Position numbers and translations under genes: made by a program | The notes under the pieces: model-generated | The model's input: only the letters and a program-made list of their open reading frames with translations | What the model was told of the DNA's origin: nothing | The model's database searches: none | Shown here: positions 5,816-12,903 of the stretch, piece after piece | Numbering within the stretch: position 1 is the stretch's first letter | Layout of the letters: each line of letters opens with the position of its first letter | Assembly: GCA_033720955.1 (NCBI GenBank) | Contig: JAWWBN010000094.1 | Location: forward strand, 1-12,903 | Source: JAWWBN01 sp033720955 | Lineage (GTDB): Bacteria; Acidobacteriota; Thermoanaerobaculia; Multivoradales; JAHEKO01 | Direction of reading: 5' to 3' | DNA: 12,903 bases

Positions 5816-6493
5816 GTGCTCCGCCGTTTTCCCCCCGCCCTGGCCGGCCTCCTCGCCCTCCTGGCTCTCGGCGCCGGCTCCGCCTCCGCGATGCAGGTGG
5901 AGCGGGTGCCGGAGCGCGGATGGCGGGTGCGTCTCGCGGCGGAGCTGGGCGTCTCGTGGCGCCAGGTCAACCTGCCGCGGTTCCGCCTGCGCCAGCCCGA
6001 CCGGCTGAGCGCTCTGCCCCGCGAGCGGCTGCCGGCGGGCCCCGACCTCGAGCTGGCGCTGGCGCCGTCGCGTTGCTCGCTGCTCGAGCTGGACGTCGGC
6101 CCGCCGGCCGACCGGGGCCGTCCCGACGCCTGGCGGCGGGCCACCCGCTGTCTGAAGCTCGCCCACTGCGCTCCCGGCGCGTCCGACGCCGACCGCCGGC
6201 GGGCCACCGCGATGGCCACGGCCAAGACCGGCAGCCGGATCGAGATCCGTCCTCTGGTGAATCCGCTCCTGGTCCAGCCCGGCTCCGACCTGCCGGTGCG
6301 GCTCTACTACGAGGGCGAGGCGGTCGTGGGTGCCGCGGTGGAGGCGACGGGTCCGGGCGACGCCCGGGCGGCGGCCGTCAGCGACCGCGTGGGCATCGCC
6401 GTGCTGACTCTGCCAGCTCCCGGTCTCTGGCGGCTCTCCTTCGCCGCTCGCGGGGGTCGGGCGGAGCTGATCTTCGATGTCGAGAAGCGCTAG
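5816..6493 (+). CDS. Secreted DUF4198-like protein (NikM/CbiM-type periplasmic beta domain)
   Basis: 225 residues starting at GTG 5816. A Sec signal peptide (MLRRFPPALAGLLALLALGAGSASA) occupies residues 1-25. The middle region (about 75-135) holds Cys87, Cys112 and Cys118 and an Arg-rich helical stretch. Residues about 140-225 match the C-terminal half of DUF4198-type proteins: IEIRPLVNPLLVQPGSDLPV, RLYYEGEAVVGAAVEA, a turn with SDRVGIAVLTLPAPGLWRLS, and a final FDV strand. In known families this domain occurs beside Ni/Co uptake systems or as a stand-alone periplasmic protein. No transporter is present here and the His-rich N-terminal metal-binding segment is absent, so metal transport should not be assumed. 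Its 3' end overlaps the repeat-protein gene by 17 nt, so the two are probably co-expressed. It diverges from lpxL across 67 nt. Confidence 0.72.
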   Translation: MLRRFPPALAGLLALLALGAGSASAMQVERVPERGWRVRLAAELGVSWRQVNLPRFRLRQPDRLSALPRERLPAGPDLELALAPSRCSLLELDVGPPADRGRPDAWRRATRCLKLAHCAPGASDADRRRATAMATAKTGSRIEIRPLVNPLLVQPGSDLPVRLYYEGEAVVGAAVEATGPGDARAAAVSDRVGIAVLTLPAPGLWRLSFAARGGRAELIFDVEKR

Positions 6494-8591
6494 AGGCTCC
6501 GCCGCCGCCGCCGCGGTGCTGGCGACGCTTCTCTCCGGCGCGGCCGCCGCCCAGACCTGGCGTCCTCTCGGTCCGGCGCCGATCGACCTGCCCGGCTGGA
6601 GCGGCCGCGCCGCGGCCCTGGCGGTGAGCCCGGAGAGGGCGGACGCCTACTGGGTGGGCACCGCCTCGGGCGGGGTGTGGCAGACCCGCAACGGCGGCCG
6701 GGCCTGGAAGGAGCGCAACCGCGACCTGCCGACCCTGGCCCTGGGCGCCCTGGCGGTGGATCCGAAGCGCGAGAAGACGATCTACGCCGGCTCCGGGGAG
6801 GCCAACTACGCCTACCACAGCCTCTACGGGCTGGGCCTCTACCGGTCCACCGACGGCGGCCGGAGGTGGACGGTGCTGGCGGCGGAGACCTTCGCCGGCC
6901 GCACCTTCTCGCGCATCGTGGTCTCGCCGGCGGACGGCGACCGGCTCTGGGCCGCAGTGGCGCGGGCCGGCGGCACCCGCCGCGGCAACGAGGGGGCGCG
7001 CGGCCATCCCCGGCGCAACGGACCCCAGGGGGTGTTCCGCTCCACCGACGGCGGCGAGAGCTGGAAGCGGCTGCGGAAGGGTCTGCCGAAGCGGCCGGCG
7101 AGCGACCTGGACCTGGACCCCACCCGGCCCGAGCGGCTCTTCGCCAGCGTCGCCGACGTCTTCGGCCACCGCAAGAACGGCGTCTACCGCTCCGAGGACG
7201 GGGGCGACCGCTGGCAGCGGCTGCCGATCGGCCTCGCCGGCCGCGAGATCGGCCGCATCTCGCTGGCCATCGCCCCCTCCGATCCCGACCGCGTCTACGC
7301 CCTGGTCGCGCGGCCGGCCACCTCCGCCGCCACCGGCGGCTTCGCCCCCGACGGCGCCGAGACGGTGGGCGTCCTGCGCTCGGACGACGGCGGCGACACC
7401 TGGCGGCTGCTGGACGCCGGCAATCCGCAGGCGTGCTGCGGCCAGTACTTCTCGGCGATCGGCGTCGACCCGGGCGATCCCGACGTCGTGCTCGTGGGCG
7501 GCCTGAACCTGATCCTCTCCCGGGACGGCGGTCTCACCTGGCGCGACGTCACCCCGCCTCACGTCGACATCCACGACCTGGCCTTCGACGCCGCCGGCCG
7601 TCTGCTGGCGGCGACCGACGGCGGCGTCTACCGCTCCGACGACCTGGGCAGCTCCTGGCGGGACCGCAACCGGCGGCTGGGCACGGTGCAGTACTACCCC
7701 GGGCTGGCTCTCGACCCCTCCCGGCCAGAGGTGGCCCTGGGCGGCACCCAGGACAACGGCTCCACCCTGCGGCTGCCCAGCGGGGAATGGATCGCGGTCT
7801 TCGGCGGCGACGGCGGCTGGTGCCTGATCCACCCCACCGATCCGTCGGTCCTCTTCGTCCAGGCCCAGGGGGTGGGCAACATCTTCCGCTCCTCGGACGG
7901 CGGCCGGTCGTTCTCGCAGGTCGCGGTGGGCATCGACCCCGGCGACCGGACCGCCTTCCAGGCACCGCTGCTCTTCGACCCGCAGAACCCGGGGCGGCTC
8001 CTCACCGCCACCCAGCGGGTCTACGAGAGCGTGGACGGCGGCTTCACCTGGCGGCCTCTCGGCGGCGACCTGGCGCCCGCGCCGTGGGCGGTACGCTCGC
8101 TGGCGGTGGCGCCGTCCAACTCCGACGCCCTCTACGCGGTGACCTCCGACGGCGGCGTCCACGCCAGCCGGGACGGGGGGGCGACCTGGACCCGCTCGCT
8201 GACCGATCTGGCCGGCTGGCCGCGCATCCAGCGCCAGATCGCCGTCGATCCCGGGGACGACCGCAGGGCCTTCCTCGCCGAGATGACCTTCGGCGGCCGC
8301 GGGGTGCTGGAGACCACCGACGGCGGGGCCTCCTGGCATTCGATCGCCGGCGACCTGCCCGACGTCCCGGTGGCCACGGTGGCGGTGCACCGCGACGGCG
8401 AGGCCCTGCGGCTCTTCGCCGGCACCGACGCGGGGGTCTATCTGACCGAGGACGGCGGCGCGAGCTGGCGCCGCTGGGGCGACGGACTGCCCAACGCCCC
8501 GACGATGGACCTGGTGGTGGACGCGGAGCGCGGCCGGCTGGTGGCCTCCACCCTGGGGCGGGGTCTCTGGGAGGCGGAGCTTCGGCCCTAG
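6477..8591 (+). CDS. Secreted sortilin/VPS10-like BNR (Asp-box) repeat protein
   Basis: 704 residues from ATG 6477, with GGAG about ten bases upstream. The signal peptide is MSRSARG..ATLLSGAAAAQ, cleaved about residue 26. The mature protein carries twelve Asp-box units of the form S/T-x-D-G-G-x-x-W, at about 70, 124, 189, 239, 302, 348, 387, 472, 518, 564, 613 and 657 (for example STDGGRRW, SEDGGDRW, TTDGGASW). The first is a variant (TRNGGRAW), and the eighth ends in Phe. Such repeats form beta-propeller blades, so one large or two tandem propellers are expected. A vicinal Cys pair lies at 320-321. Family relatives are sortilin-like or YCF48/BNR glycosidase-like proteins, often of unproven activity; no C-terminal sorting domain or anchor is seen. 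Translation is probably coupled to the preceding gene by the 17-nt overlap. It converges on the helicase gene with 3 nt between stop codons. Confidence 0.88.
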   Translation: MSRSARGSAAAAAVLATLLSGAAAAQTWRPLGPAPIDLPGWSGRAAALAVSPERADAYWVGTASGGVWQTRNGGRAWKERNRDLPTLALGALAVDPKREKTIYAGSGEANYAYHSLYGLGLYRSTDGGRRWTVLAAETFAGRTFSRIVVSPADGDRLWAAVARAGGTRRGNEGARGHPRRNGPQGVFRSTDGGESWKRLRKGLPKRPASDLDLDPTRPERLFASVADVFGHRKNGVYRSEDGGDRWQRLPIGLAGREIGRISLAIAPSDPDRVYALVARPATSAATGGFAPDGAETVGVLRSDDGGDTWRLLDAGNPQACCGQYFSAIGVDPGDPDVVLVGGLNLILSRDGGLTWRDVTPPHVDIHDLAFDAAGRLLAATDGGVYRSDDLGSSWRDRNRRLGTVQYYPGLALDPSRPEVALGGTQDNGSTLRLPSGEWIAVFGGDGGWCLIHPTDPSVLFVQAQGVGNIFRSSDGGRSFSQVAVGIDPGDRTAFQAPLLFDPQNPGRLLTATQRVYESVDGGFTWRPLGGDLAPAPWAVRSLAVAPSNSDALYAVTSDGGVHASRDGGATWTRSLTDLAGWPRIQRQIAVDPGDDRRAFLAEMTFGGRGVLETTDGGASWHSIAGDLPDVPVATVAVHRDGEALRLFAGTDAGVYLTEDGGASWRRWGDGLPNAPTMDLVVDAERGRLVASTLGRGLWEAELRP

Positions 8592-8594
8592 GCC

Positions 8595-11135
8595 TCAGCC
8601 CGTCTCGGCGATCCGCCGCAGGCGCACCAACGGCCCCTCCGGCGCCTGCTCCGCGGTGAGGTCGATCTCCCCCTCCAGGTGCCAGAGGCTCTCGCCCTCC
8701 GGGTCGAGCAGGTTCTGCCGCACCCGCCAGAGACGCGGCGCCAGCTTGTCGATGCGGGTCTTGTCCGCGAGCCGCGCCTCGCCGTCGAAGCGCAGCGCTC
8801 GGTGCGCCTCCAGGAAGGGCGCCAGCGCCTCCTCCAGCCGCTCTGCGTCCCACCGGTCGTGCGGGTCGGAGGCGAGGGCGGCGGCGGTGTCCTCGTAGTC
8901 GCCGCGGGCCAGCGAGCGCACGATCTGGTGCAGCTCCGAGCGCACCCGGGCGGTGAAGGCGCGCGGATCGTGGAAGAGTTCCCAGGTCCTGAGCTCTCGC
9001 CGCGCCCTCTCGCGCTTCTCGGCCTCGCGGCTCTGGAGGTCGGGGTGCAGCAGGCTCTCCCACTCCTCGAGCAGGCTGGTGTCGGTGCGCTCGAGCAGGG
9101 TGCGGAAGAAGCCCTCGATGTCGTAGAGCTCGTCCGTCTTGGCGGCCTCCGGCACGTTCTGGCGCAGGGTCTTGTAGAGCTGGGAGAGGTACCGGAGCAG
9201 CACGCCCTCGCTGCGGCGCAGGCCGTAGCGGCGGACGTAGTCGTTGAAGCTCAGGTATCCCTCGAAGATCTCCCGGCCGACCGACTTGGGACGCACGTTC
9301 TCGCCCATCACCCAGGGGTGGCGGTCGCGGAAGCGGTCGAAGCTCTCCCAGGCGAACTCGAGGTTGGGGCGCGGCCAGGTGACCTCCTCCAGCCGCTCCA
9401 TCCGCTCCTCGTAGGGTACCCCTTCCGCCTTGAGGCGCTGGATCAGCTCGGTGCGGGCGCGGTCGCGCTGGGCCAGCAGTACCGGCCGCGGATTCTCGAG
9501 GATCGACTCGACCACGGAGAGGACGTCGAGAGCGTACTCCGGCTCCTCGGGCGCCAGCGACTCGAGGGTCTCCACCAGGTAGAGCGACAGCGGTTGGTGC
9601 ATGGCGAACTCGCGCTGCAGCTCCTCGTTGAGGGTCACCCAGTAGTAGCCCGTCCCGGTGTCGCGGGTCATCTCGATCAGCCCGACCCGCGACAGCGAGC
9701 GCACCAGCCGCGCGGCCTGCGAGAGGAGCGCCGGCTTGCGGCCCTCCGGCTCGTGGCACGCCGCGATCAGCTCGCGCAGCGAATCGAAGTTGTCGCGGTC
9801 GGGGTCGTTGGCTTGGGCTTCGCTCTGCAGGAGGCTCAGGATCATCCCCTGGTCCACGCGGAAGCGCGACTCGAGGGTCTCCGGCGGGCTCGCCACCAGC
9901 TTCTCGAAGGTCTCGCGCGTCCACCTGATCTCCTCCCTGCGGCTCTTGGTGGGTGGCTTCTTGCCCTTGGCCAGCCGCTTCTTCTTCTCGATCTCCGACT
10001 CCGGCGCCTGGCAGACCACGCTGCCCTTCTCGTCGAAGCCGCGGCGGCCGGCGCGGCCCGCGATCTGCTGGAAGTCGCGCACCGAGAGGATCCCCACCTT
10101 GCGGCCGTCGTACTTGGCGAGCTTGGAGAAGAGGACGGTGCGGATGGGGATGTTGACTCCCACCCCGAGGGTGTCGGTGCCGCAGATCGCCTTGAGCAGC
10201 CCTTTCTGGGAGAGCTGCTCCACGAGGAGCCGGTACTTGGGCAGGAGCCCGGCGTGGTGGACGCCGATGCCGAAGCCCAGGAGGCGCCGCAGCTTCTTGC
10301 CGTAGGGTGTGTCGAACCGGAAGCCGCCGATCTCCTCGCGGATGCGGTCGCGCTCCTCGCGCGTGGAGACCTTCAGGCTGGAGAGGCCCTGGGCCAGCTC
10401 CGCGCACTCGCGCTGCGTGAAGTTGACCACGTAGACCGGCGCCCGTCCCTCCTCGACCAGCTCCTCGATGGTGCGGGTGATGGGCGTCTCGCGGTAGTCG
10501 TAGTCCAGCGGCACCGGCCGCTCGCTGGAGGTCACCGCCGCCACCCGGTGCTCCGTCCGCTCCTCCAGGTGCCGCTCGATCGTCCGGGTGTCGCCCAGTG
10601 TCGCCGACATGAGCAGGAAGCGCGTGCGCGGCAGCTTCAGCAGGGGCACCTGCCAGGCGACGCCGCGCTCGGGGTCGGAGTAGTAGTGGAACTCGTCCAT
10701 CACCACGTAGGGGATGTCGGGGTCCGGCTCGCGCAGCACCCGGTTGCTGAGCACCTCGGCGGTGCAGCAGACGATCGGCGCCCCGGGGTTGATGGCGGCG
10801 TCGCCGGTCAGCATGCCCACCCGCTCGGCCCCGAACTCGTCGCAGAGGTCGAAGAACTTCTCGCTGGCGAGCGCCTTGATGGGCGAGGTGTAGTAGGAGA
10901 TCCGGCCCTCGCAGACCGCCCTGAAGTGAACCCCCTGGGCCACCAGCGACTTGCCGGAGCCGGTGGGGGTCTGCAGGACGACGTGGCGCCCGGCGGCGAT
11001 CTCGAGCAGCGCCTCCTCCTGGGCGGGGTAGAGCTCGAAGCCGACGTCGGCGACCCACCCCAGGAAGAGGTCGAGGATCTCGTCGGGGTCCCGGGTGCCG
11101 TGCGGGGGGACGCGCTCGCCCAGGGTCGGGGCCAT
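8595..11135 (-). CDS. Ski2-like DEAD/DEAH-box RNA helicase with C-terminal DUF3516-type region
   Basis: 846 residues, the usual length for this bacterial Ski2/Mtr4-related class. Superfamily 2 motifs occur in order: Q-like YPAQEEALL (36-44); motif I TPTGSGKS (56-63); Ia TSPIKALASEKF (83-94); Ib with GDAAINPGAP (111-120); motif II DEFH (147-150); motif III SAT (177-179); motif IV YVVNFTQREC (235-244); motif V GTDTLGVGVNIP (319-330); motif VI QIAGRAGRRGFD (357-368). A Lys/Arg-rich stretch (KKKRLAKGKKPPTKSRR, about 384-400) follows, then a long helical region to the C-terminus, which in this class carries DUF3516. ATP-dependent RNA unwinding in the cytosol is likely; the physiological substrate is unknown. 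The ATG at 11135 has no Shine-Dalgarno (the preceding bases are pyrimidine-rich), and a TAGCCT -10-like hexamer ends six bases before it, which would suit a leaderless mRNA. Confidence 0.92.
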   Translation of the reverse strand: MAPTLGERVPPHGTRDPDEILDLFLGWVADVGFELYPAQEEALLEIAAGRHVVLQTPTGSGKSLVAQGVHFRAVCEGRISYYTSPIKALASEKFFDLCDEFGAERVGMLTGDAAINPGAPIVCCTAEVLSNRVLREPDPDIPYVVMDEFHYYSDPERGVAWQVPLLKLPRTRFLLMSATLGDTRTIERHLEERTEHRVAAVTSSERPVPLDYDYRETPITRTIEELVEEGRAPVYVVNFTQRECAELAQGLSSLKVSTREERDRIREEIGGFRFDTPYGKKLRRLLGFGIGVHHAGLLPKYRLLVEQLSQKGLLKAICGTDTLGVGVNIPIRTVLFSKLAKYDGRKVGILSVRDFQQIAGRAGRRGFDEKGSVVCQAPESEIEKKKRLAKGKKPPTKSRREEIRWTRETFEKLVASPPETLESRFRVDQGMILSLLQSEAQANDPDRDNFDSLRELIAACHEPEGRKPALLSQAARLVRSLSRVGLIEMTRDTGTGYYWVTLNEELQREFAMHQPLSLYLVETLESLAPEEPEYALDVLSVVESILENPRPVLLAQRDRARTELIQRLKAEGVPYEERMERLEEVTWPRPNLEFAWESFDRFRDRHPWVMGENVRPKSVGREIFEGYLSFNDYVRRYGLRRSEGVLLRYLSQLYKTLRQNVPEAAKTDELYDIEGFFRTLLERTDTSLLEEWESLLHPDLQSREAEKRERARRELRTWELFHDPRAFTARVRSELHQIVRSLARGDYEDTAAALASDPHDRWDAERLEEALAPFLEAHRALRFDGEARLADKTRIDKLAPRLWRVRQNLLDPEGESLWHLEGEIDLTAEQAPEGPLVRLRRIAETG

Positions 11136-11141
11136 CGCGGG

Positions 11142-11147
11142 AGGCTA
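11142..11147 (-). promoter_or_regulatory. Candidate -10 element directly before the helicase start
   Basis: On the minus strand CGGTAGCCT contains a TAnnnT-type hexamer (TAGCCT) ending six bases before the ATG at 11135. Expected initiation would fall at or next to the A of the start codon. No convincing -35 was found. The case rests on the similarity to the GGTAG-type elements at 5800 and 11200 and on the absence of a ribosome-binding site. Confidence 0.3.
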
Positions 11148-11178
11148 CCGGATGCGGCTCGATCGAAGGCGGCCGGAG

Positions 11179-11206
11179 TGGACGGAGAGACGGGGTGTGG
11201 TAGGGT
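11179..11206 (+). promoter_or_regulatory. Candidate promoter of the HMG-CoA synthase gene
   Basis: A -35-like TGGACG (11179-11184), a 16-nt spacer and TAGGGT (11201-11206) preceded by TGG give an extended -10. Expected initiation is about 11213, leaving a leader of roughly 40 nt that carries AGGAGG. It lies in the 117-nt divergent region shared with the helicase gene; nothing else was recognised in that region. Confidence 0.45.
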
Positions 11207-11240
11207 CTGCGGCTTCATCCGGCCGCGGGAGCCCGCGCGA

Positions 11241-11246
11241 AGGAGG
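11241..11246 (+). promoter_or_regulatory. Strong ribosome-binding site of the HMG-CoA synthase gene
   Basis: AGGAGG six bases before the ATG at 11253 is a full Shine-Dalgarno match. It fixes the start of this gene, whose frame is otherwise open far upstream through the antisense of the helicase gene. Confidence 0.8.
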
Positions 11247-11252
11247 AAGCCC

Positions 11253-12365
11253 ATGACCGCCCAGGCGACGACCGCCCACGCAACCGGGATCGCTTCGATC
11301 GGCCTGCACTTTCCCTCGCTGGCGATGCCGGTCGAGGAGCTGGCCCAGCTCCGCGGCGAGGACCCCGACAAGTACAAGATCGGCCTCGGCTGCGACGAGA
11401 TGGCCATCTGCCCGCCGGGGGTCACGGTGGTCGATCTCGCCACCGAGGCGGCGCGGCGGGCTCTGGATCGCTGGGGCGGACCGAGGGAGCGGATCGGCAT
11501 GATCGCGGTGGGCACCGAGACCGCCGTGGACATGAGCCGGCCGCTCTCCGCCTGGGTCGCCGACCGCCTGGGTCTCTCGGGGGCCATCCGGTCCTACGAG
11601 GTCAAGCACGCCTGCTACGGCGGCACCCTGGCGGTGCGCCAGGCGGCCGAGTGGCGGATGTCGGGGGCGGCGAACGGCAACGCCGCCCTGGTGGTCGCCG
11701 CCGACGTCGCCCTCTACGAGGAGGGCGATCCGGGGGAGCCCACCCAGGGCGCCGGGGGGGTCGCCATGGTGATCGACGAGCCGCGCGTGGCCGCCATCGA
11801 CCCGGTCTCCTACCCGTGGAGCGAGCCGCAGTTCGACTTCTGGCGGCCGGTGGGGGAGAGCTACCCGAGGGTCGACGGACCGCTCTCGCTGGACTGCTAC
11901 AAGCGGGCCGCCGAGAACTGCTTCCGGGCCATGATCGGCCAGCGCGACCCGGAGGAGGCGCTGCGCGAGCTGGCGGCCATCTGCTTCCACGTGCCCTTTC
12001 CGAAGATGGTGCGCAAGGCCTTCTTCCGGGTGGGGGAGTTCTTCGACCTGAACGCCGACCGCATCGACGCCTTCTTCCAGGAGAAGATCTACCCGACCAT
12101 GCTCTGGAACCGGCTCTGCGGCAACGCCTACACGGCCTCGCTGTGGATCTCGGTGGCGCAGGCCCTCAAGGGGCTGGCGGCGGGCCAGCGAGTGGCGGCC
12201 TTCTCCTACGGCTCCGGTTTCGGCGCGGAGCTGATGATGCTGGAGGCGGGACCCGAGGCGGCGGCCGGCGCCTGGGGCCGGGACGTGGACGGCGACCTGG
12301 CGGGCCGCGCCCGGATCGACGGCGCCGGCTACCGCAGGCTGCGCGGTACCCCGGCGGCCGGCTGA
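11253..12365 (+). CDS. mvaS: Hydroxymethylglutaryl-CoA synthase
   Basis: 370 residues, close to the usual length for bacterial MvaS. The enzyme condenses acetyl-CoA with acetoacetyl-CoA to HMG-CoA, the entry step of the mevalonate pathway. All three catalytic residues are present in family context: Glu89 in VGTETAVD, Cys121 in EVKHACYGGT (acyl-enzyme nucleophile), and His246 in CFHVPFPKMVRKA. Other signatures are KIGLGCDEMA (42-51), GEPTQGAGGVAMVI (161-174), FDFWRPVGESYPRVDG (194-209) and AAFSYGSGFGAE (315-326). The start is set by the AGGAGG site. No other mevalonate gene and no polyketide beta-branching cassette is next to it, so whether it feeds isoprenoids, an isovaleryl-CoA-type route or something else cannot be read from this window. 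It is transcribed divergently from the helicase and converges on the right-edge lipoprotein gene. Confidence 0.92.
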   Translation: MTAQATTAHATGIASIGLHFPSLAMPVEELAQLRGEDPDKYKIGLGCDEMAICPPGVTVVDLATEAARRALDRWGGPRERIGMIAVGTETAVDMSRPLSAWVADRLGLSGAIRSYEVKHACYGGTLAVRQAAEWRMSGAANGNAALVVAADVALYEEGDPGEPTQGAGGVAMVIDEPRVAAIDPVSYPWSEPQFDFWRPVGESYPRVDGPLSLDCYKRAAENCFRAMIGQRDPEEALRELAAICFHVPFPKMVRKAFFRVGEFFDLNADRIDAFFQEKIYPTMLWNRLCGNAYTASLWISVAQALKGLAAGQRVAAFSYGSGFGAELMMLEAGPEAAAGAWGRDVDGDLAGRARIDGAGYRRLRGTPAAG

Positions 12366-12386
12366 GGGGCGGGCGCTCCGCTCAGC
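12361..12386. terminator. Hairpin spanning both convergent stop codons (possible bidirectional terminator)
   Basis: GCTGAG (12361-12366) and CTCAGC (12381-12386) form a perfect 6-bp stem; a bulge allows further G-C pairs into the loop. The stem contains the TGA of the HMG-CoA synthase gene on one strand and the TGA of the lipoprotein gene on the other. No T-tract follows on either side, so the terminator role is tentative. The gap between the two genes is only 16 nt. Confidence 0.3.
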
Positions 12387-12903
12387 ACTCCGGCGTGGAG
12401 GGGCCGCCGCGGAAGACGACCCGCCGCGCAGAGCAGTCGTTCACGCAGACGGTGAGCCGGGGCGCCTCGGCGTCGCGACGCGGCTCGGTGTCGGCGAACC
12501 AGCTCGCGTCGGCGACGTCGATCTCGACGTCGCAGGGCTGGCAGAAGGGGCACCCGTCGTCCCGGTCGGCGGCCATCTCGATCCTGCCGAGGGCGGCGCC
12601 GGCGACCGACAGGAAGGGACCCTCGACCACCTGGTGTGCGCGGTTGCCCCCCACCCGGAGCCGCCGGACCTGCAGGACGCCGATCTCCTTCGAGGCGCCG
12701 GGGGCGAGGTCGAGAGGCGTCGTGGCGCCCCCCGCGGCGGGGGCGACCTGCATCGGCAGGTCGAGATCGTTGCGGACGGTCAGGCGGTAGGGGGCGGAGA
12801 CCTCCTCGGTCTCCACCTCGACCGGCGGGAACACGTAGAAGGTGCGACAGCCGCCGGCGGCGAGCGCCGTGACGGCCAGGGCCAGGCAGACGGTTCGGGA
12901 GGC
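12382..12903 (-). CDS. Lipoprotein of unknown function, 5' end beyond right edge
   Basis: The gene enters from the right edge; at least the start codon is missing. The visible 173 residues begin within a lipoprotein signal: SRTVCLALAVTALAAGGC, with a lipobox-like AAGGC ending at about visible residue 19. An internal GTG at 12834 could be mistaken for the start, but the in-frame signal sequence before it argues otherwise. The mature region begins with an acidic, Pro-rich stretch, then beta-strand-like segments (YRLTVRNDLDLPMQV, TTPLDLAPGASKEIGVLQVRRLRVGG). It continues with a Cys-rich motif CPFCQPC followed by DVEIDVADASWF, and ends with three more Cys (VCVNDC, PEC at the C-terminus). The Cys pattern could be disulfides or a metal site. 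I do not recognise a family. Confidence 0.72.
   Translation of the reverse strand, partial: ASRTVCLALAVTALAAGGCRTFYVFPPVEVETEEVSAPYRLTVRNDLDLPMQVAPAAGGATTPLDLAPGASKEIGVLQVRRLRVGGNRAHQVVEGPFLSVAGAALGRIEMAADRDDGCPFCQPCDVEIDVADASWFADTEPRRDAEAPRLTVCVNDCSARRVVFRGGPSTPEC

Noticed and set aside
6480..8591. Direct nucleotide repeats in the Asp-box gene considered as a possible tandem-repeat or CRISPR-like array.
   Set aside because: They are short, diverged codons for D-G-G-x-x-W within one reading frame at irregular spacing; they reflect protein repeats.
6378..11058. Long minus-strand frames (670 and 1004 codons) opposite the repeat protein and through the helicase in a different frame.
   Set aside because: They translate to repetitive Arg/Gly/Ala-rich sequence caused by the complement of the Asp-box repeats and the helicase gene, with no recognisable family.
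8679..11252. Plus-strand open frame continuous with the HMG-CoA synthase frame, suggesting an N-terminal extension of about 850 residues.
   Set aside because: The extension is antisense to the helicase, has no domain character, and the AGGAGG plus ATG at 11253 gives a normal MvaS start.
1..12903. tRNA, rRNA, CRISPR, insertion sequence, phage or toxin-antitoxin content.
   Set aside because: No cloverleaf, ribosomal RNA signature, regular repeat-spacer array, transposase or integrase motif was found on either strand by eye.

Overview
This is about 12.9 kb of very GC-rich, densely packed bacterial DNA. There is no mobile element, tRNA, rRNA or CRISPR array, and no gene-free stretch over about 120 bases. 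Several features point to a diderm (Gram-negative-type) bacterium: a lipid A acyltransferase, a probable outer-membrane beta-barrel, two lipoproteins and several Sec-type signal peptides. Taken with the extreme GC, a sortilin/BNR-type secreted repeat protein, a DUF4198-like protein and a solitary HMG-CoA synthase, the gene set suggests an Acidobacteriota-like or Myxococcota-like lineage. That placement is inference; nothing here is a phylogenetic marker.

Layout, left to right. (i) The 5' end of a SecA-like translocase gene runs off the left edge on the minus strand, with a near-consensus promoter. Facing away from it is a 71-residue orphan beta-domain that looks like the C-terminal tail of a larger VWA-type protein. 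(ii) A plus-strand cupredoxin-domain lipoprotein converges on a minus-strand outer-membrane-type protein; their stop codons overlap in a shared CTAG. (iii) A minus-strand run follows from about 5.75 kb down to 1.4 kb: LpxL-type acyltransferase, gamma-glutamyltransferase-family hydrolase, a translationally coupled 127-residue protein of unknown function and, past a GC-rich hairpin, the outer-membrane protein. (iv) Diverging from lpxL is a two-gene plus-strand unit: a small secreted DUF4198-like protein and, overlapping it by 17 nt, a secreted 704-residue protein with twelve Asp-box repeats. (v) A large minus-strand Ski2-like helicase of the DUF3516 class converges on the repeat protein, with 3 nt between stops, and diverges from (vi) a complete HMG-CoA synthase gene. 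(vii) A lipoprotein gene enters from the right edge and converges on the synthase gene across a 16-nt gap.

Most products act at the cell envelope: export, lipid A, outer membrane, periplasmic hydrolysis, secreted repeat protein and lipoproteins. The helicase (RNA) and HMG-CoA synthase (isoprenoid or acyl-CoA metabolism) are the cytosolic exceptions. I see no single multi-gene new system. The points most worth a second look are a GGT-family enzyme that keeps the nucleophile but appears to lack the gamma-glutamyl pocket, the coupled unknown protein behind it, a cupredoxin with an unusual Cys-rich copper loop, and promoters that place start codons almost at the expected transcription start.
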